Origin: Nitzschia sp. DOCU1
Taxonomy: Eukaryota; Bacillariophyta; Bacillariophyceae; Bacillariales; Bacillariaceae
Assembly: GCA_951394045.1 (NCBI GenBank)
Contig: OX595992.1
Coordinates: forward strand, 186,001 to 250,000
Direction: 5' to 3'
DNA length: 64,000 nucleotides
The notes under the pieces: generated by a model
What the model saw: only the letters and a program-made list of their open reading frames with translations
Databases searched by the model: none
What the model was told of the DNA's origin: nothing
Shown: piece after piece, positions 9,085 to 18,861 of the stretch
How positions within the stretch are numbered: the stretch's first letter is position 1
Layout: each line of letters begins with the position of its first letter
Made by a program: the position numbers and the translations under genes

Positions 9085-10050
9085 TCACCGTAGCTTGCAA
9101 TCATCCCTTTTAGCCCATTGAAATTCATATAAAAATACTTCATCGCTGGTCTTGTCGTCCTCGTCCTTGACGGTGGCAGGATCTTGCATCGATCGAATTC
9201 GATGATATTCCAATCCGAATTCAGTCGCTGTTTTCAAGACATCGGCTACTTGAACTGGCACTTTGCGCCGGCAAAACGCCAAGACAAATACACCATCCTC
9301 CTTCGATAATAGTAACTGAATCGTTTCCCAGAGAGGTACCAAAATCTGAGGTGCATAAATGATATCGGACGCCACAATGACATTGAATTTTGTCACGCCT
9401 GCTTCTTGTGTGGACATTTGATCCAAAAATTTCTGCGCCGTGTCATGACCCCACAGCAATTGACGGCATGTAGTTTGGACGGGAGCGCCCTTATCAGGGT
9501 TAGCTCCATTAATTCTACAATTCTCTCGTAGCATCGGCAAGGCCTTGGTATCGCCATCGGTCAAACATACCAAGGTACGTGACGTGGTTGCTGCTGCTGG
9601 CGCCGTGGAAGAGAGGAGTCGATCCAACAATATTCCACATACGCCCAATCCAGCGCCCAATTCGAGAATACGAGCACCTCTCCATTGCTGATAGTGTTGC
9701 AAAATGTACGCGTTTAAATGATGCGACGCCTTCCACAAGGTCAACCCTGTCGACTGCCATGTCTGATCCGAATCGGCCTTGTAGCCACGAATCACAATGG
9801 AGACTTGTTGTGTACCGCTGCCATTGCCGTCGTCGGGGATTCGATAGTCCAACTGGAACTCTTGAGTGGGGTCGGGGTCGGCAAAGGGATCAAAGGGGCG
9901 TTCGTCCTCTTTCTCATCGTCGTCGCCCTGGAGTTGCGGTGGGCGTCGATGAGGATCCTCGTGGTTTTCATCCCAGCGGATGCAGGCGTCCGTCCAGGCC
10001 GTTTCCTCTTCCGTGTCAGCTGTTGTTGTACCACTCATTATCATGGACAC
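9085..10050 (-). CDS. Protein methyltransferase, family 16 (METTL21/FAM86-like)
   Basis: 321 residues, reading from 10050 down. Class I SAM-dependent fold: motif I LELGAGLG (residues about 129-136) binds S-adenosylmethionine; LTDGD (about 163-167) fits the acidic end of the next strand; VASDIIYAP (about 226-234) is the post-II motif with the D-x-x-Y signature of the non-histone lysine methyltransferases in Methyltransf_16. TWQSTGLTLWKASHHLNAYI just before motif I is the usual (G)xxxWxAS entry of the family. An acidic N-terminal extension of about 85 residues is predicted to be flexible. The likely activity is lysine (or N-terminal) methylation of a protein substrate in cytosol or nucleus; the substrate cannot be told. 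Three ATGs lie close together (M1, M3, M5), so the exact start is open. Divergent from the SLC4 gene. Confidence 0.88.
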   Translation of the reverse strand: MSMIMSGTTTADTEEETAWTDACIRWDENHEDPHRRPPQLQGDDDEKEDERPFDPFADPDPTQEFQLDYRIPDDGNGSGTQQVSIVIRGYKADSDQTWQSTGLTLWKASHHLNAYILQHYQQWRGARILELGAGLGVCGILLDRLLSSTAPAAATTSRTLVCLTDGDTKALPMLRENCRINGANPDKGAPVQTTCRQLLWGHDTAQKFLDQMSTQEAGVTKFNVIVASDIIYAPQILVPLWETIQLLLSKEDGVFVLAFCRRKVPVQVADVLKTATEFGLEYHRIRSMQDPATVKDEDDKTSDEVFLYEFQWAKRDDCKLR

Positions 10051-11264
10051 ATGACATCGAATGCAACCTTGTTATGTAGTAGCAACCGCTAGCTACTTGC
10101 TTTCTAGCTTTGTGTGGTAGTCGGAGGCAGAAACGCAATCGGTGTGTCTGATTCTCTTTCGGCGAGAGTCTTCGTGTGGTTGGCGTTCGTTCGAGCACGC
10201 CCGCCAGAAAACGCATAAGAGAAACTGCGGGATGGCGCCCACAAGTAGTAGTCGCAAAAGAGATGGGGTGCTATCACGACGGCAAAGGACCTTCTGGTGC
10301 TCGTCGCAGAATAGGAGGAAGCCGGCCACCTCTACTGTAGCTAGCACTAGAGGTGGAGTTAAGAAACATTACAAGGAGGAGGAAGAAGGACAAGGTTGCG
10401 CCGAGGACGAGAAGAACGATCATGAAGTGTGATCATCCTCGTAGTAGTAGTAAAAGCACCACGAGATATTAGCAGTACTAGGAAGTACATTTTGTTGCAA
10501 ATAACAGCAAGAATAAGACGACGGATCATGGCCTGAATTCCACTCCCCTAGTGGTGGTGCTCGGAGGGGTCCAAGCCGACAAAAGAAGAAGAGGTGGCAA
10601 ACGCCGGCTGCCGCTGTCGTGCCGCGCGCCCTTCTTGTTGCTTGTTTGTTGCCATAACATCGCGAGGTTCCTAAACTTTTGTCAAAGGCGTTGAGAGAAA
10701 GAAGTCAATAGTCATAGTTGCTCCTAGCAAAAGATGACGGCGAAGGTTTTGTGGCGCCAGAGCAAACAACGACGAAGCAAAGCTGGATTGGAAGTTGGTA
10801 GGTTGTTTCATCACGTTTTTTGGTGATCCTAGCTCTCGAGGTCTTAAAAGTTTCGTTAAGTTGGACGTTGTAGAATCAATACCAGTCTCTCCGTAGATAT
10901 TCCGATTCCGATCAGCGAGGTCCCTTTGGGCGAAGATTCTTGGAAAGGAAGAACGCAATCGCAGAAGGATACCTTTCTTTACCAAAGCTTCATGACTGTA
11001 CAAACATCATATAATAGGACGTTAACCTACGGCTATGATGACGCATTGTCCTATGTAAGGAAATGTCGCACTCAACGTTCTCTAGCGGAATGACGTGGTA
11101 GAAAACGTAGTATGTAGGTTCCACGTAGGTGCTCAGGGCAGAGATCGTTCGTCCAATCATGCATGAGAAGACTGCGAACTATTGGAAAACGCAAAATACG
11201 CCGGTTGAGGTTGTTGTTGCTTTCGTTCCATAAATGTGCCATCGCAACGCAGGACGCCTTCACC
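10051..11264. other. Divergent intergenic region
   Basis: About 1.2 kb between the methyltransferase and the transporter, presumably carrying both promoters. Short open frames at 10142-10432 (+) and 10671-11003 (-) have no recognisable domain and overlapping frames of similar length, so neither is called. TAG/CTA microrepeats lie at about 10440. Confidence 0.5.
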
Positions 11265-13190
11265 ATGGTAAACCAGAGCAAACAACAACGAATAGTGGAC
11301 TCCAGTCCTTCCCCGACTCCAGTCGAGGATCTGACCAAGGGCAGCAGCAACTACAAGAAGAATCCCAAGACTCCCCCTGAATCCAGTGCGTCTCAGGATG
11401 ATAATAATGCAGATGATGAAGTTTCCCCGCCCATTTTCTCATGCATGACAGGCATGATTGGCGACCTCAAAGCCCGGGCTCCGTATTATCTAGACGACTG
11501 GAAGAAGCCCGATAACCTCACGACCGTGGCTAACGCCGTCGTTTATGCCTTTATGGTGCAACTCATTCCTGCCCTGATCTTCGCCGAGTTGCTCGATCGA
11601 CAAACCGACGGACACTTGGCCGTGGCGGAAACGTTAATGAGCTCGGGAATCATCGGTATTATCTATGCAGTCTTTGCCGGACAACCGTTAGTGATCATGG
11701 GGGTCACGGGACCTGTCGCAATCTTGCTGGGAACGTCTTATAAACTCGCTGCCGATGTATTTGATGCCGAATACTTTCCGTTCTTTTGGTGGACGTGCTT
11801 CTGGGCGGGCATTCTGCACATGTTGAGTGCCATGGTGGGCGTGGTCAACTTTGTGTGGCATATCACACCCTTTTCACTTCAAATATTCGAACTGTTCATT
11901 GCCAGTGCCTTTATCTATTCCGGCATTCGGGATCTCGTGACACCCATTCATCTTGTCGATGAAGACACTCCGGCGGAAGAACGGGCGGGGGCTTACGCGG
12001 GCCTCGTAATTGGACTGATGACTTGTTCCATTTGCTGGGTCTTGCACTTTGCCGAATCGTGGGTCTACTGGACACGACAGCTCCGTACCTTCTTGGCGGC
12101 CTACAACATGGTGGTGTCGTTGGTGATCGTTACGGCACTCTCTTATCTGCCCGGCGTCGATCAGGGGGGTGCTGGGGGCATTGAACGTGTCAACATCCGC
12201 GTCACGCCCTGGAACTGGCAACCGACCTATGATCGTAACTGGTGGGTCAAGCCTACCGAAGGCATTGATATCGGAGGTATCTTTGGCGCTCTCTTTCCGG
12301 GCCTCATGTTCTATCTACTATTCTTTATCGATCACAATGTCTCGAGTATTCTCTCGCAACTTCCAAAGTACAATTTGAAGAAGCCTAGTGCCTACCACTG
12401 GGATTTCTTTGTCTTGGGAGTGACATTTCTGCCTTGTGGGTTCTTGGGATTGCCTCCTGGCAATGGCTTGATTCCCCAAGCGCCGTTGCATACTCGATCC
12501 TTGTGTCATAAGGAATTCCAAATGATCGATGGGGTCAAACGTGAAGTCTACACCAAATGCGAGGAACAAAGATACTCGGGTTTCTTGCAAGCTGCACTCA
12601 TGTTTGTCGCCCTCTCTTGCATGACGGCTATTTCCTGGATTCCAGTAGGAAGCTTGTTTGGTGTCCTATTGTATCTTGGAATCGTCGCTCTTCATGGCAA
12701 TGCCGTTTGGGAACGCGTCCGGTTCAATGCCATGCTTCCCAAGAAACGCCCCCCAGTTCCATGTGTAGCTAGTGTCAAGAGTTGGAGATCCGTTCAACTC
12801 TATACCTTTGTACAGGTTGGATGTACGGCTATTATCTTTGGCGTTTCGGAGTTTGCTCAAGTGGGTAAGTGCACGATCGTGTTGGTTCACAAAATGCAAC
12901 GAGCGACCGACTCTTACCCTTCTTCTTTGTTTTGATATATAGGATATATCTTTCCCGCTTTGATTGCGGCACTCGTCCCTTTCCGTGCCTACATTGTCAG
13001 CTGGATGTTTGACGAAGACGACTTGCAATATTTGGATCCCATGGACGAGGCCTTTGCCTCTCATGTGAAAAAGGTCGACGAAAACAAGGAAGACTTTGTC
13101 GAAGAGAACAACTCGGATGGGTCAGATGCGGACGAAGTTGGCTTTTCGGAATACCACGGACAACATCCCGATGCCCACAAGACAAACTAA
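11265..13190 (+). CDS. SLC4-family bicarbonate/anion transporter, two exons
   Basis: Join 11265..12864 and 12943..13190, 615 residues. The intron (12865-12942, 78 bp) has GTAAGT and a TATATAG acceptor, and splicing gives SEFAQVG then YIFPALIAALVPFRAYIVSW, the conserved last part of SLC4/BOR1 proteins; without it the frame runs into unrelated residues and a stop. The start at 11265 (CACCATGG) is preferred to the in-frame ATG at 11163. Family features: YYLDDWKKP before the first helix, VVYAFMVQLIPALIFA, MGVTGPVAILLGTSY, QIFELFIASAFIYSGI, the LFPGLMFYLLFFIDHNVSSI block, and LGLPPGNGLIPQAPLHTRSL. It should exchange or co-transport HCO3- (or borate) across the plasma membrane or an internal membrane. 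It lacks the large cytosolic N-domain of animal SLC4s, as do BOR1-like and known diatom SLC4 members. The acidic tail is variable. Confidence 0.93.
12865..12942 (+). other. Spliceosomal intron in the SLC4 gene
   Basis: 78 bp, GTAAGT donor, AG acceptor at 12941-12942, phase 1 (after the first base of a Gly codon). Supported by restoration of the conserved SLC4 C-terminal sequence. Confidence 0.9.
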
Positions 13191-14761
13191 CAAACGTAGG
13201 ACACACCGAAGGACGACAACTTTTGGCGCAGCGTCGGAGACTAGTGTGCTTGCTGGACGTTGCTCTTGTCGCCCCGAGTACCGTGGCGGACTCTCTGCTT
13301 TGGCAGGATTTATGGGTGTCTATTTCCAACCTTTTTGCAGCAATGCCCTCTTTGCATTTCTGCTGGAGAGCCACCCCCGCTCTCATCTACTCAACTCTCG
13401 TCGTTCCCCAGATGGGGAAAGACTATACGTAACCTTACATAGAATATATGATACGTTCAATATACAGTAGCTTTCTTTCGATCCCTTCTTCTAAACGTTG
13501 AGGTGAGAAGAATGTTAGCTGTCAAGATGGATCCTTACGACTTCGTCAGCAAGTTATGAAAACTGGCTGTACTATAGGCTCTGTACATTGCTAGGGTCCT
13601 CCCGCTTAAATGGCAGGCAAGTAAAGTTGCAAACTTAAATGGTGTCTCGCTTCCTCTCGAAAGGCTTGAGGCAGCCGTCCAAAAGCCACTAAAAGGCACG
13701 CTAAGGCTTCTACCAAGGCATATAGACCGCCTTTCATCGAGCAAAATCGCCATTGATGAATCGCTCGTTTATCCGTTTGACGAATGCGTTCCCTAGTATT
13801 TTTGGGCGTCGTCGAGTCGAATGAAAAAAGTCCCGAGGTTGCAAACGTTTTGCGAAGATGCATGGAAAGCGATAAAGTCACTGCATAAAGACGGGCCCCG
13901 CCTAATATTCTCACTCCAGACCACGGGAATGCATCCCGGCTGTGCCAGGCACTACCCAGCAACATGCGTTTTGCCAAAGGAGAGAATCAGCACCACCCAG
14001 ACAATGCATAGTAGGTGTACCCTCATGTCGTCGAGAATTGCTTGACTAGAGAGTTGCTGGACGTAATGCCCCGACGGACTGCATTCCAAATTCGTTTTCA
14101 TGGCTGCCCGCCGTCGTGCATCGTTGTTTGTATGGCTGCGATCATTCTCGTGAACGACTTTTTCGTTCGACCGAAAGAGCGGCTGTCGGCGATTGATTCA
14201 CAGTTGCCTTTCTTACTCCATCCGATTCTGTTGTATTTGACATGGAAGCATTGTCGGTATTCGATATTATTGGTGGAGTCGTCCATTGCGTTTGGCAGTA
14301 GTGCCAAAGAAACAAAACGGTGGATTCTTCTTTTTATAGGAGGGTACTGGTGCTATCGCGTAGTTGTGATAGCGACGGCGACCCCACGTTTGTTCCCAGC
14401 ATTTGAACACTCGTCGCTTCTCTCGTCGAAATGCCGTATTTCAGTGCAACCAGCCAAAGCCCCATTTACCGACAAAATCGACGGATGGGAAGAAGAGGTG
14501 TCGGGCGCAGCAGTCATGCACGATAGTAATCTACCGGCAACAGGTATTCGTAGCAATTGGTACAAAATGTACACAAATTCGAGCCGGCCGACCCATATTC
14601 GCCGGCGAATCCTGTAGATTCTACGTAGTATTCCTGGTACTGGCGAAACCCGCTACCGGTTCGGTATACCAATGTGAAAAACCTGCTTGCGGTCGCGAGT
14701 TGGAAGTTCCTCCCACGCGATGCTGCGCGATGAAAATGGTAATCCGACCGGCTACAGGTCT

Positions 14762-14785
14762 CCTCCCAAATTGCATTTTGGGAGG
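14762..14785. repeat. Short hairpin with 9-bp arms
   Basis: CCTCCCAAA (14762-14770) and TTTGGGAGG (14777-14785) are exact reverse complements around a 6-nt loop TTGCAT, followed directly by about three direct repeats of GGAGGCCACC. Confidence 0.7.
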
Positions 14786-15126
14786 CCACCGGGAGGCCAC
14801 CAGGAGGCCGTACCGCCGGTTATTTTGTCGTTTTTAATCAATAATTTTTATATAGTTATGTATACATTTCATCTCGCTGATTCCAAACACACATGAGCAA
14901 CCTCGGTCGGATTACCATTTTGCACATACCGGTATGCCTACCGGTAGTAAGCAAACTTGTAGCCATGTGACACAACTCATCTCTATTGTTCGATCATTGA
15001 TGATCTGTTGTACTGACTGTAGTAACACATAGTTTAGACGAAACCTGTTTTGGTAAATTACTTACTCATGCTCCCCATTGTCGCGTTCATGCGCTGTCGG
15101 AATCACGCCGCTCGGTGTCGGTGAGT

Positions 15127-15313
15127 AGGCAGACGCTCGGGCATTCGCCCTCGGTCTGCCTCCACCTCCACCTCGGGACCGAAACGCTCGCACTCGGAAC
15201 AACACCTCGGGCATGCGCCCTCGGTGTTGTTCCTCGGCTCGGTTTCTCGTGATTCCTCCGGTAGTCCGCGTCGGGAGGCAATCGCTCGGGCATGCGCCCT
15301 CGGATTGCCTCCC
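15127..15313. repeat. Cluster of three hairpins with different arms and one shared core
   Basis: Unit 1, 15127-15161: arms AGGCAGAC/GTCTGCCT. Unit 2, 15196-15233: arms GGAACAACAC/GTGTTGTTCC. Unit 3, 15273-15313: arms GGGAGGCAATC/GATTGCCTCCC. All arms pair perfectly and are unrelated to each other. All three enclose almost the same 19-nt core GCTCGGGCATKCGCCCTCG (first base C in unit 2), which has its own GGGC/GCCC stem and a four-base loop. No protein explanation fits, because the units fall in different frames. Confidence 0.85.
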
Positions 15314-16006
15314 TCGCGGCCTCCCGCGCACATGACCTCCAACAGGGCGCATACAGTACAAAGTCGGATTCAACATGTAGAGTGTGTGTCGGGCGAGGAA
15401 GATGATCTATCTGTCCCATCATCATCGTGAAATGCTGACCCACTCCTTTGGGATAGTGGCGGGCGTTGTCATTCTGTTTGATCAGGCGCTGTGTTTGTTG
15501 TGTTGTGCCATGGTCAAATGGGAACCTCTTTGAAGGTGCTTCCATCATAGCAAACGATGTGCAGAAAAAGTGGTACGAAAGACTCAACCGATGGACTAGT
15601 TCGACCATCTATACGAGCCCCTCAACCTCGTCACGCTCGAGCATCACGAGCCCCCTCAACAATACAAGCTTTTTACCCCCCTCCCAGTGGTGCATGTGAC
15701 ATATGCGACATCTCCCTCCGAACACCCTCCCGACACAGGTTTTGATAAAAATTTTAATCCATCAACCCAATACTTGTATATCTATATAAATATTCCCGCC
15801 CACATATTTCTTCATTTCCCGCTCAATTTTGCCAAGCATCGGAAAGGTCGACATGGCATCCGCACTTCAATTCCATTATCATTGAAGGGTATTGACTTGC
15901 CTTGCGTCACTCCCAACTGCGAATATGACGACACCATTCTACAATGAAATGCCCATATATCATTCTGGGCTGGGACAAATGATCGCCATTGGATCATTTG
16001 TCTTTT

Positions 16007-16927
16007 TCAATGCAACTCCAACAGCAAGCACCGAGGAAAAAGTTGTTGGAAAGATAATGCAGCAATCCTCTGATGATCCGTTTGCAGTGTTTCTAAAAAT
16101 GAATCAAGGGCTTGAAGCCGGGCGCCCTTCTGACCACGCCGCTTTGTCATCATAGATAATACAGCGCCTGCCAAGAGCTGACTGTATACCATCAGCTCCA
16201 TTTTAGGCGGCTTCGCGAATGAGTTGGCAACTTCTGATGCATGATCTGCTCTGGATTTTAGCAAAACAATACGGGCATCCTTCGCTTTAATGGACTCCAG
16301 CAACTGGGCAATCGTACGATCACCATTGTCTCCCCCCCCTGTTGGCTTGCCTTCTGTTGGTGCTTCCTGATCCGGCTGGTCACTGTCTGCTTCCTCATTC
16401 ACTGCGCTATTGTTGCTGCCACCACTGTTCCTGCTTATTGATAAAGAATCATCATTAGACGAGGAGCAGCTTTCCAGATCATCATCTTCCTCGCCAAGAA
16501 CAAAATCGTCTCGTTTCATGGTTGTTGGAAAGCATGGGTTGGTATGCTTTGCAATACAATGAAACTTTTGACCATGCCTCTTCATATTGGGACGCAATGT
16601 TCCAGTTATCGCCGCATTTTCCCACCACTCGCAATTAAGACAGAAAAATGCGTTTGGATGGAGGACATGCCGATTCATGCCATAATTAAGGCATGTAATC
16701 GGTTGGGATCTAGTACCAGGGGGTGGCTTCAGTGATAAGCGTGATCGATTAGGAGCAGCAGCAGCTGGTTTGGCTGATGCTGCCTCAAGCGATGCTGGGT
16801 TGGAACGAGTGGCAGGCCTTTGGGGCTTATTCTTTTTGCGCTTTTTTCGCTGCTTGGCGTCCCATTGTCGACCTATGTCACTGTATGCAGTGTACTTCCT
16901 GCCGCTTCGAGTGGCAGTTCCATCCAT
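16007..16927 (-). CDS. Putative zinc-finger-like protein, possibly element-associated
   Basis: 306 residues from the ATG at 16927; the open frame continues upstream but only from a GTG. The N-terminal third is strongly basic (KQRKKRKKNKPQRPATR), followed by a CLNC ... MKRHGQKFH segment (C-x2-C-x18-H-x4-H), which resembles a loose C2H2/BED-type zinc finger. Then come an acidic Ser/Asp-rich stretch (GEEDDDLESCSSSNDDSLS), a Glu/Lys helix (IAQLLESIKAKDARIVLLKS) and a C-terminal part. BED-like fingers often belong to transposase-derived or chromatin proteins, but no catalytic domain is present here. A 31-bp inverted repeat lies about 170 bp upstream. Composition and length support a gene or a decayed element; the assignment is uncertain. 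Confidence 0.5.
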   Translation of the reverse strand: MDGTATRSGRKYTAYSDIGRQWDAKQRKKRKKNKPQRPATRSNPASLEAASAKPAAAAPNRSRLSLKPPPGTRSQPITCLNYGMNRHVLHPNAFFCLNCEWWENAAITGTLRPNMKRHGQKFHCIAKHTNPCFPTTMKRDDFVLGEEDDDLESCSSSNDDSLSISRNSGGSNNSAVNEEADSDQPDQEAPTEGKPTGGGDNGDRTIAQLLESIKAKDARIVLLKSRADHASEVANSFAKPPKMELMVYSQLLAGAVLSMMTKRRGQKGARLQALDSFLETLQTDHQRIAALSFQQLFPRCLLLELH

Positions 16928-17814
16928 GATGCAATTGTAATGGAGGGGCGACGACAGCAATGGCCACATACTCGTGGTCGGCGGCGCGCAGGATTGTCGG
17001 CATGAGAAACTCGTCTGGTACTGGACGTGCGTACAATTCACACGTGATCTGTTTCACGAGTTGCAGTCACGAGTCCATTGGGGTTGGAATGACCGAAATC
17101 TAGAATTCGACCACTATATGCAAAAGTCATATCGACTATGCTTGCTGGATAGCTAAGACCACGTAGATGACGAAATGCCAGGTCGAAATGACTTTTGCAT
17201 ATAGTGGTCGAATTCTAGAGAGCTTTGTAACTACTTAGGCAATCCTAGCTATTTTACGGTTAACTTGTCCTAGGGAAACTGCCCGTAGGCGCCGGTACTC
17301 AGTGGCAGGCTTGCGCGGGCGGTTGGATGTGACACAATGCGCGCTGCAGTGCGACATTCACCGAATCGCTCGTATTGAACCTCGTCACGCTCGAGTCGAG
17401 TGAGTCCTCGCCGTTTCGGCAAACGGTCATTGGTACCTGGTACGCTAGCTATTACCTGTACGTACGTGTAGTGAGTGGTCTGATTACACGCGGAGGTCGG
17501 CAGACCATTGTCACGTTCATGACAGGAAGCCCATTTTCGCGCGTTACTGTACGCCTTCCAAGTTTTGGCGAAGTCCATTTGATACCTCCGACCACATGTG
17601 CATGCATCGTCGATGCATTTTTTGAGAAGCCCTGTTGTCATTTTCATTTGTCGACCACCATCCATGATGACAACAATCATTGATGCGATGATACCGGTAT
17701 TAGCATCATGACGGACGCGAACTCTACTAGCTAGAGTAGATTGTAGTCTTGTTGCTACAATGGTTCGTCAAAGGCTGACAATTCTCATGCAACGAACGAC
17801 GACAATCACATGAC
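16928..17814. other. Intergenic with long inverted repeat
   Basis: Contains the inverted repeat at 17100-17218 and a TACCGGTA palindrome at about 17692. The open frames on both strands at 17270-17680 overlap and show no domain. Confidence 0.45.
17100..17218. repeat. 31-bp perfect inverted repeat (foldback)
   Basis: 17100-17130 (begins CTAGAATTCGACCACTATAT) is the exact reverse complement of 17188-17218, with a 57-bp spacer. Pairing continues inwards for five more base pairs after one mismatch. As RNA it would form a long hairpin; as DNA it could be a MITE-like foldback. No target-site duplication is obvious. Confidence 0.9.
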
Positions 17815-18861
17815 ATGCACAACATGCCGTCTACACTCCAAGATCAACGCATTCCACTGGGCAATGGCACAATCGCTCAAGTAGTGTCCATGGTTGCTCC
17901 TCCTAACAACAGCAGTAACAACCCTCCAATTGTCTTTTTGCATGGCAGTTTGCATGGACCCTGGTGTTGGACGGAACATTTCTTTGTGTATTTTACAAGT
18001 CGAGGCTTTTCGGTCGTGGCCTTGGCGTTGCGGGGCACCAGTGGAACGCCCACAAGAACGCTCCAAACAAAAACTAGCATTCAAGATCATGTGGACGACT
18101 TGAAGTGTTTCTTTCAAATCCTCAAGTCGACACCAAACCAGATTTTGCCACACACTGCCGCCCTCAAACCGATTGTGGTGTGTCATTCCTTTGCTGGTAT
18201 TCTGTTTATGAAATATCTCGAATCCTTAACGACGACTCTGATCTCCGATCACTTTGCCGCTATCATTCTACAAAGTTCGGTAGCTCCGAGTGGACATTCG
18301 CAAGTCATTCGACGCAAACTGTGGCGTTTGCAATTCCGGCAATTATGGACGATTATTCAAGGCATTCCTCTGAAAAAAGCTACTACCGACCCGCAGATTT
18401 GCCGCGACTTGTTTATTAAACAAGTGGCAGATGACGATTTGCAACGTTTTCAACAATGCATGCAACAAGATTGTCATGTTAGTGTCGACATGATGGATTT
18501 GTCTCGTCAATTACCTTGTAGATTGGTCGACAACAAAGGACAAGCACCCTTTGTGTCGAGTCTACCACCGGTCTTGGTCGTGGGCGTTGCCAATGATATC
18601 TTGATTGACAAGCAAGTTTTGGAAGAGACGGCCGCCTATTTTGGACAAGCACCCGTTGTGCTGGTAAACGATGTAGGTCACGATTCCATGCTGGACCATC
18701 ATTGGCAAAACATGGCCAAGATTCTTGACACTTGGATCCAGGAGACCTTGGCAACGACACAACTGTCAAAGAAGCAGCAACAACAACAAGAACAACCACA
18801 AGACAAAGCGTACCTACCGGCCCATTTGGACTCGTCGGAGAGCAACAACATTGAAATGTAG
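17815..18861 (+). CDS. Alpha/beta hydrolase
   Basis: 348 residues; M1 and M4 are both possible starts. Alpha/beta-hydrolase order: the HGSLHG oxyanion-hole segment (residues 43-48) after strand PPIVFL; VVALALRGTSG; nucleophile elbow VVCHSFAG with Ser at about 125 (the first Gly of GxSxG is Cys here); probable acid Asp at about 261 (VGVANDILID); and catalytic His at about 289 (DVGHDSMLDHHW). The tail is a Gln-rich low-complexity stretch (KKQQQQQEQPQ). No signal or transit peptide is visible, so a cytosolic esterase/lipase-like enzyme is the simplest reading. The substrate cannot be inferred. Confidence 0.88.
   Translation: MHNMPSTLQDQRIPLGNGTIAQVVSMVAPPNNSSNNPPIVFLHGSLHGPWCWTEHFFVYFTSRGFSVVALALRGTSGTPTRTLQTKTSIQDHVDDLKCFFQILKSTPNQILPHTAALKPIVVCHSFAGILFMKYLESLTTTLISDHFAAIILQSSVAPSGHSQVIRRKLWRLQFRQLWTIIQGIPLKKATTDPQICRDLFIKQVADDDLQRFQQCMQQDCHVSVDMMDLSRQLPCRLVDNKGQAPFVSSLPPVLVVGVANDILIDKQVLEETAAYFGQAPVVLVNDVGHDSMLDHHWQNMAKILDTWIQETLATTQLSKKQQQQQEQPQDKAYLPAHLDSSESNNIEM

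Larger units (their letters stand above)
13191..16006. other. Gene-poor stretch with hairpin repeats
   Basis: 2.8 kb. Open frames here (for example 14015-14617 plus, 13606-13977 minus, 15087-15608 minus) show no domain, overlap each other and have compositions typical of random frames. It holds a 9-bp-arm hairpin at 14762-14785 followed by GGGAGGCCACC repeats, two TACCGGTA palindromes at 14927 and 14939-14947, and the three-hairpin cluster at 15127-15313. Confidence 0.5.

Noticed and set aside
10142..10432. 96-codon plus-strand frame divergent from the methyltransferase
   Set aside because: Arg/Lys/Ser-rich with no domain, overlaps equally long frames on the other strand and lies in the presumed promoter.
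10671..11003. 110-codon minus-strand frame upstream of the SLC4 gene
   Set aside because: No recognisable motif or family; sits in the shared promoter region.
14015..14617. 200-codon plus-strand frame
   Set aside because: No domain; composition and overlapping frames on both strands suggest chance in a gene-poor region.
15127..15313. CRISPR-like array
   Set aside because: Only three units, unequal spacing, and the variable parts are inverted arms rather than spacers; eukaryotic context.
15087..15608. 173-codon minus-strand frame with GRMPERLP-like repeats
   Set aside because: The apparent protein repeats come from the hairpin cores read in different frames; the DNA structure explains them better.
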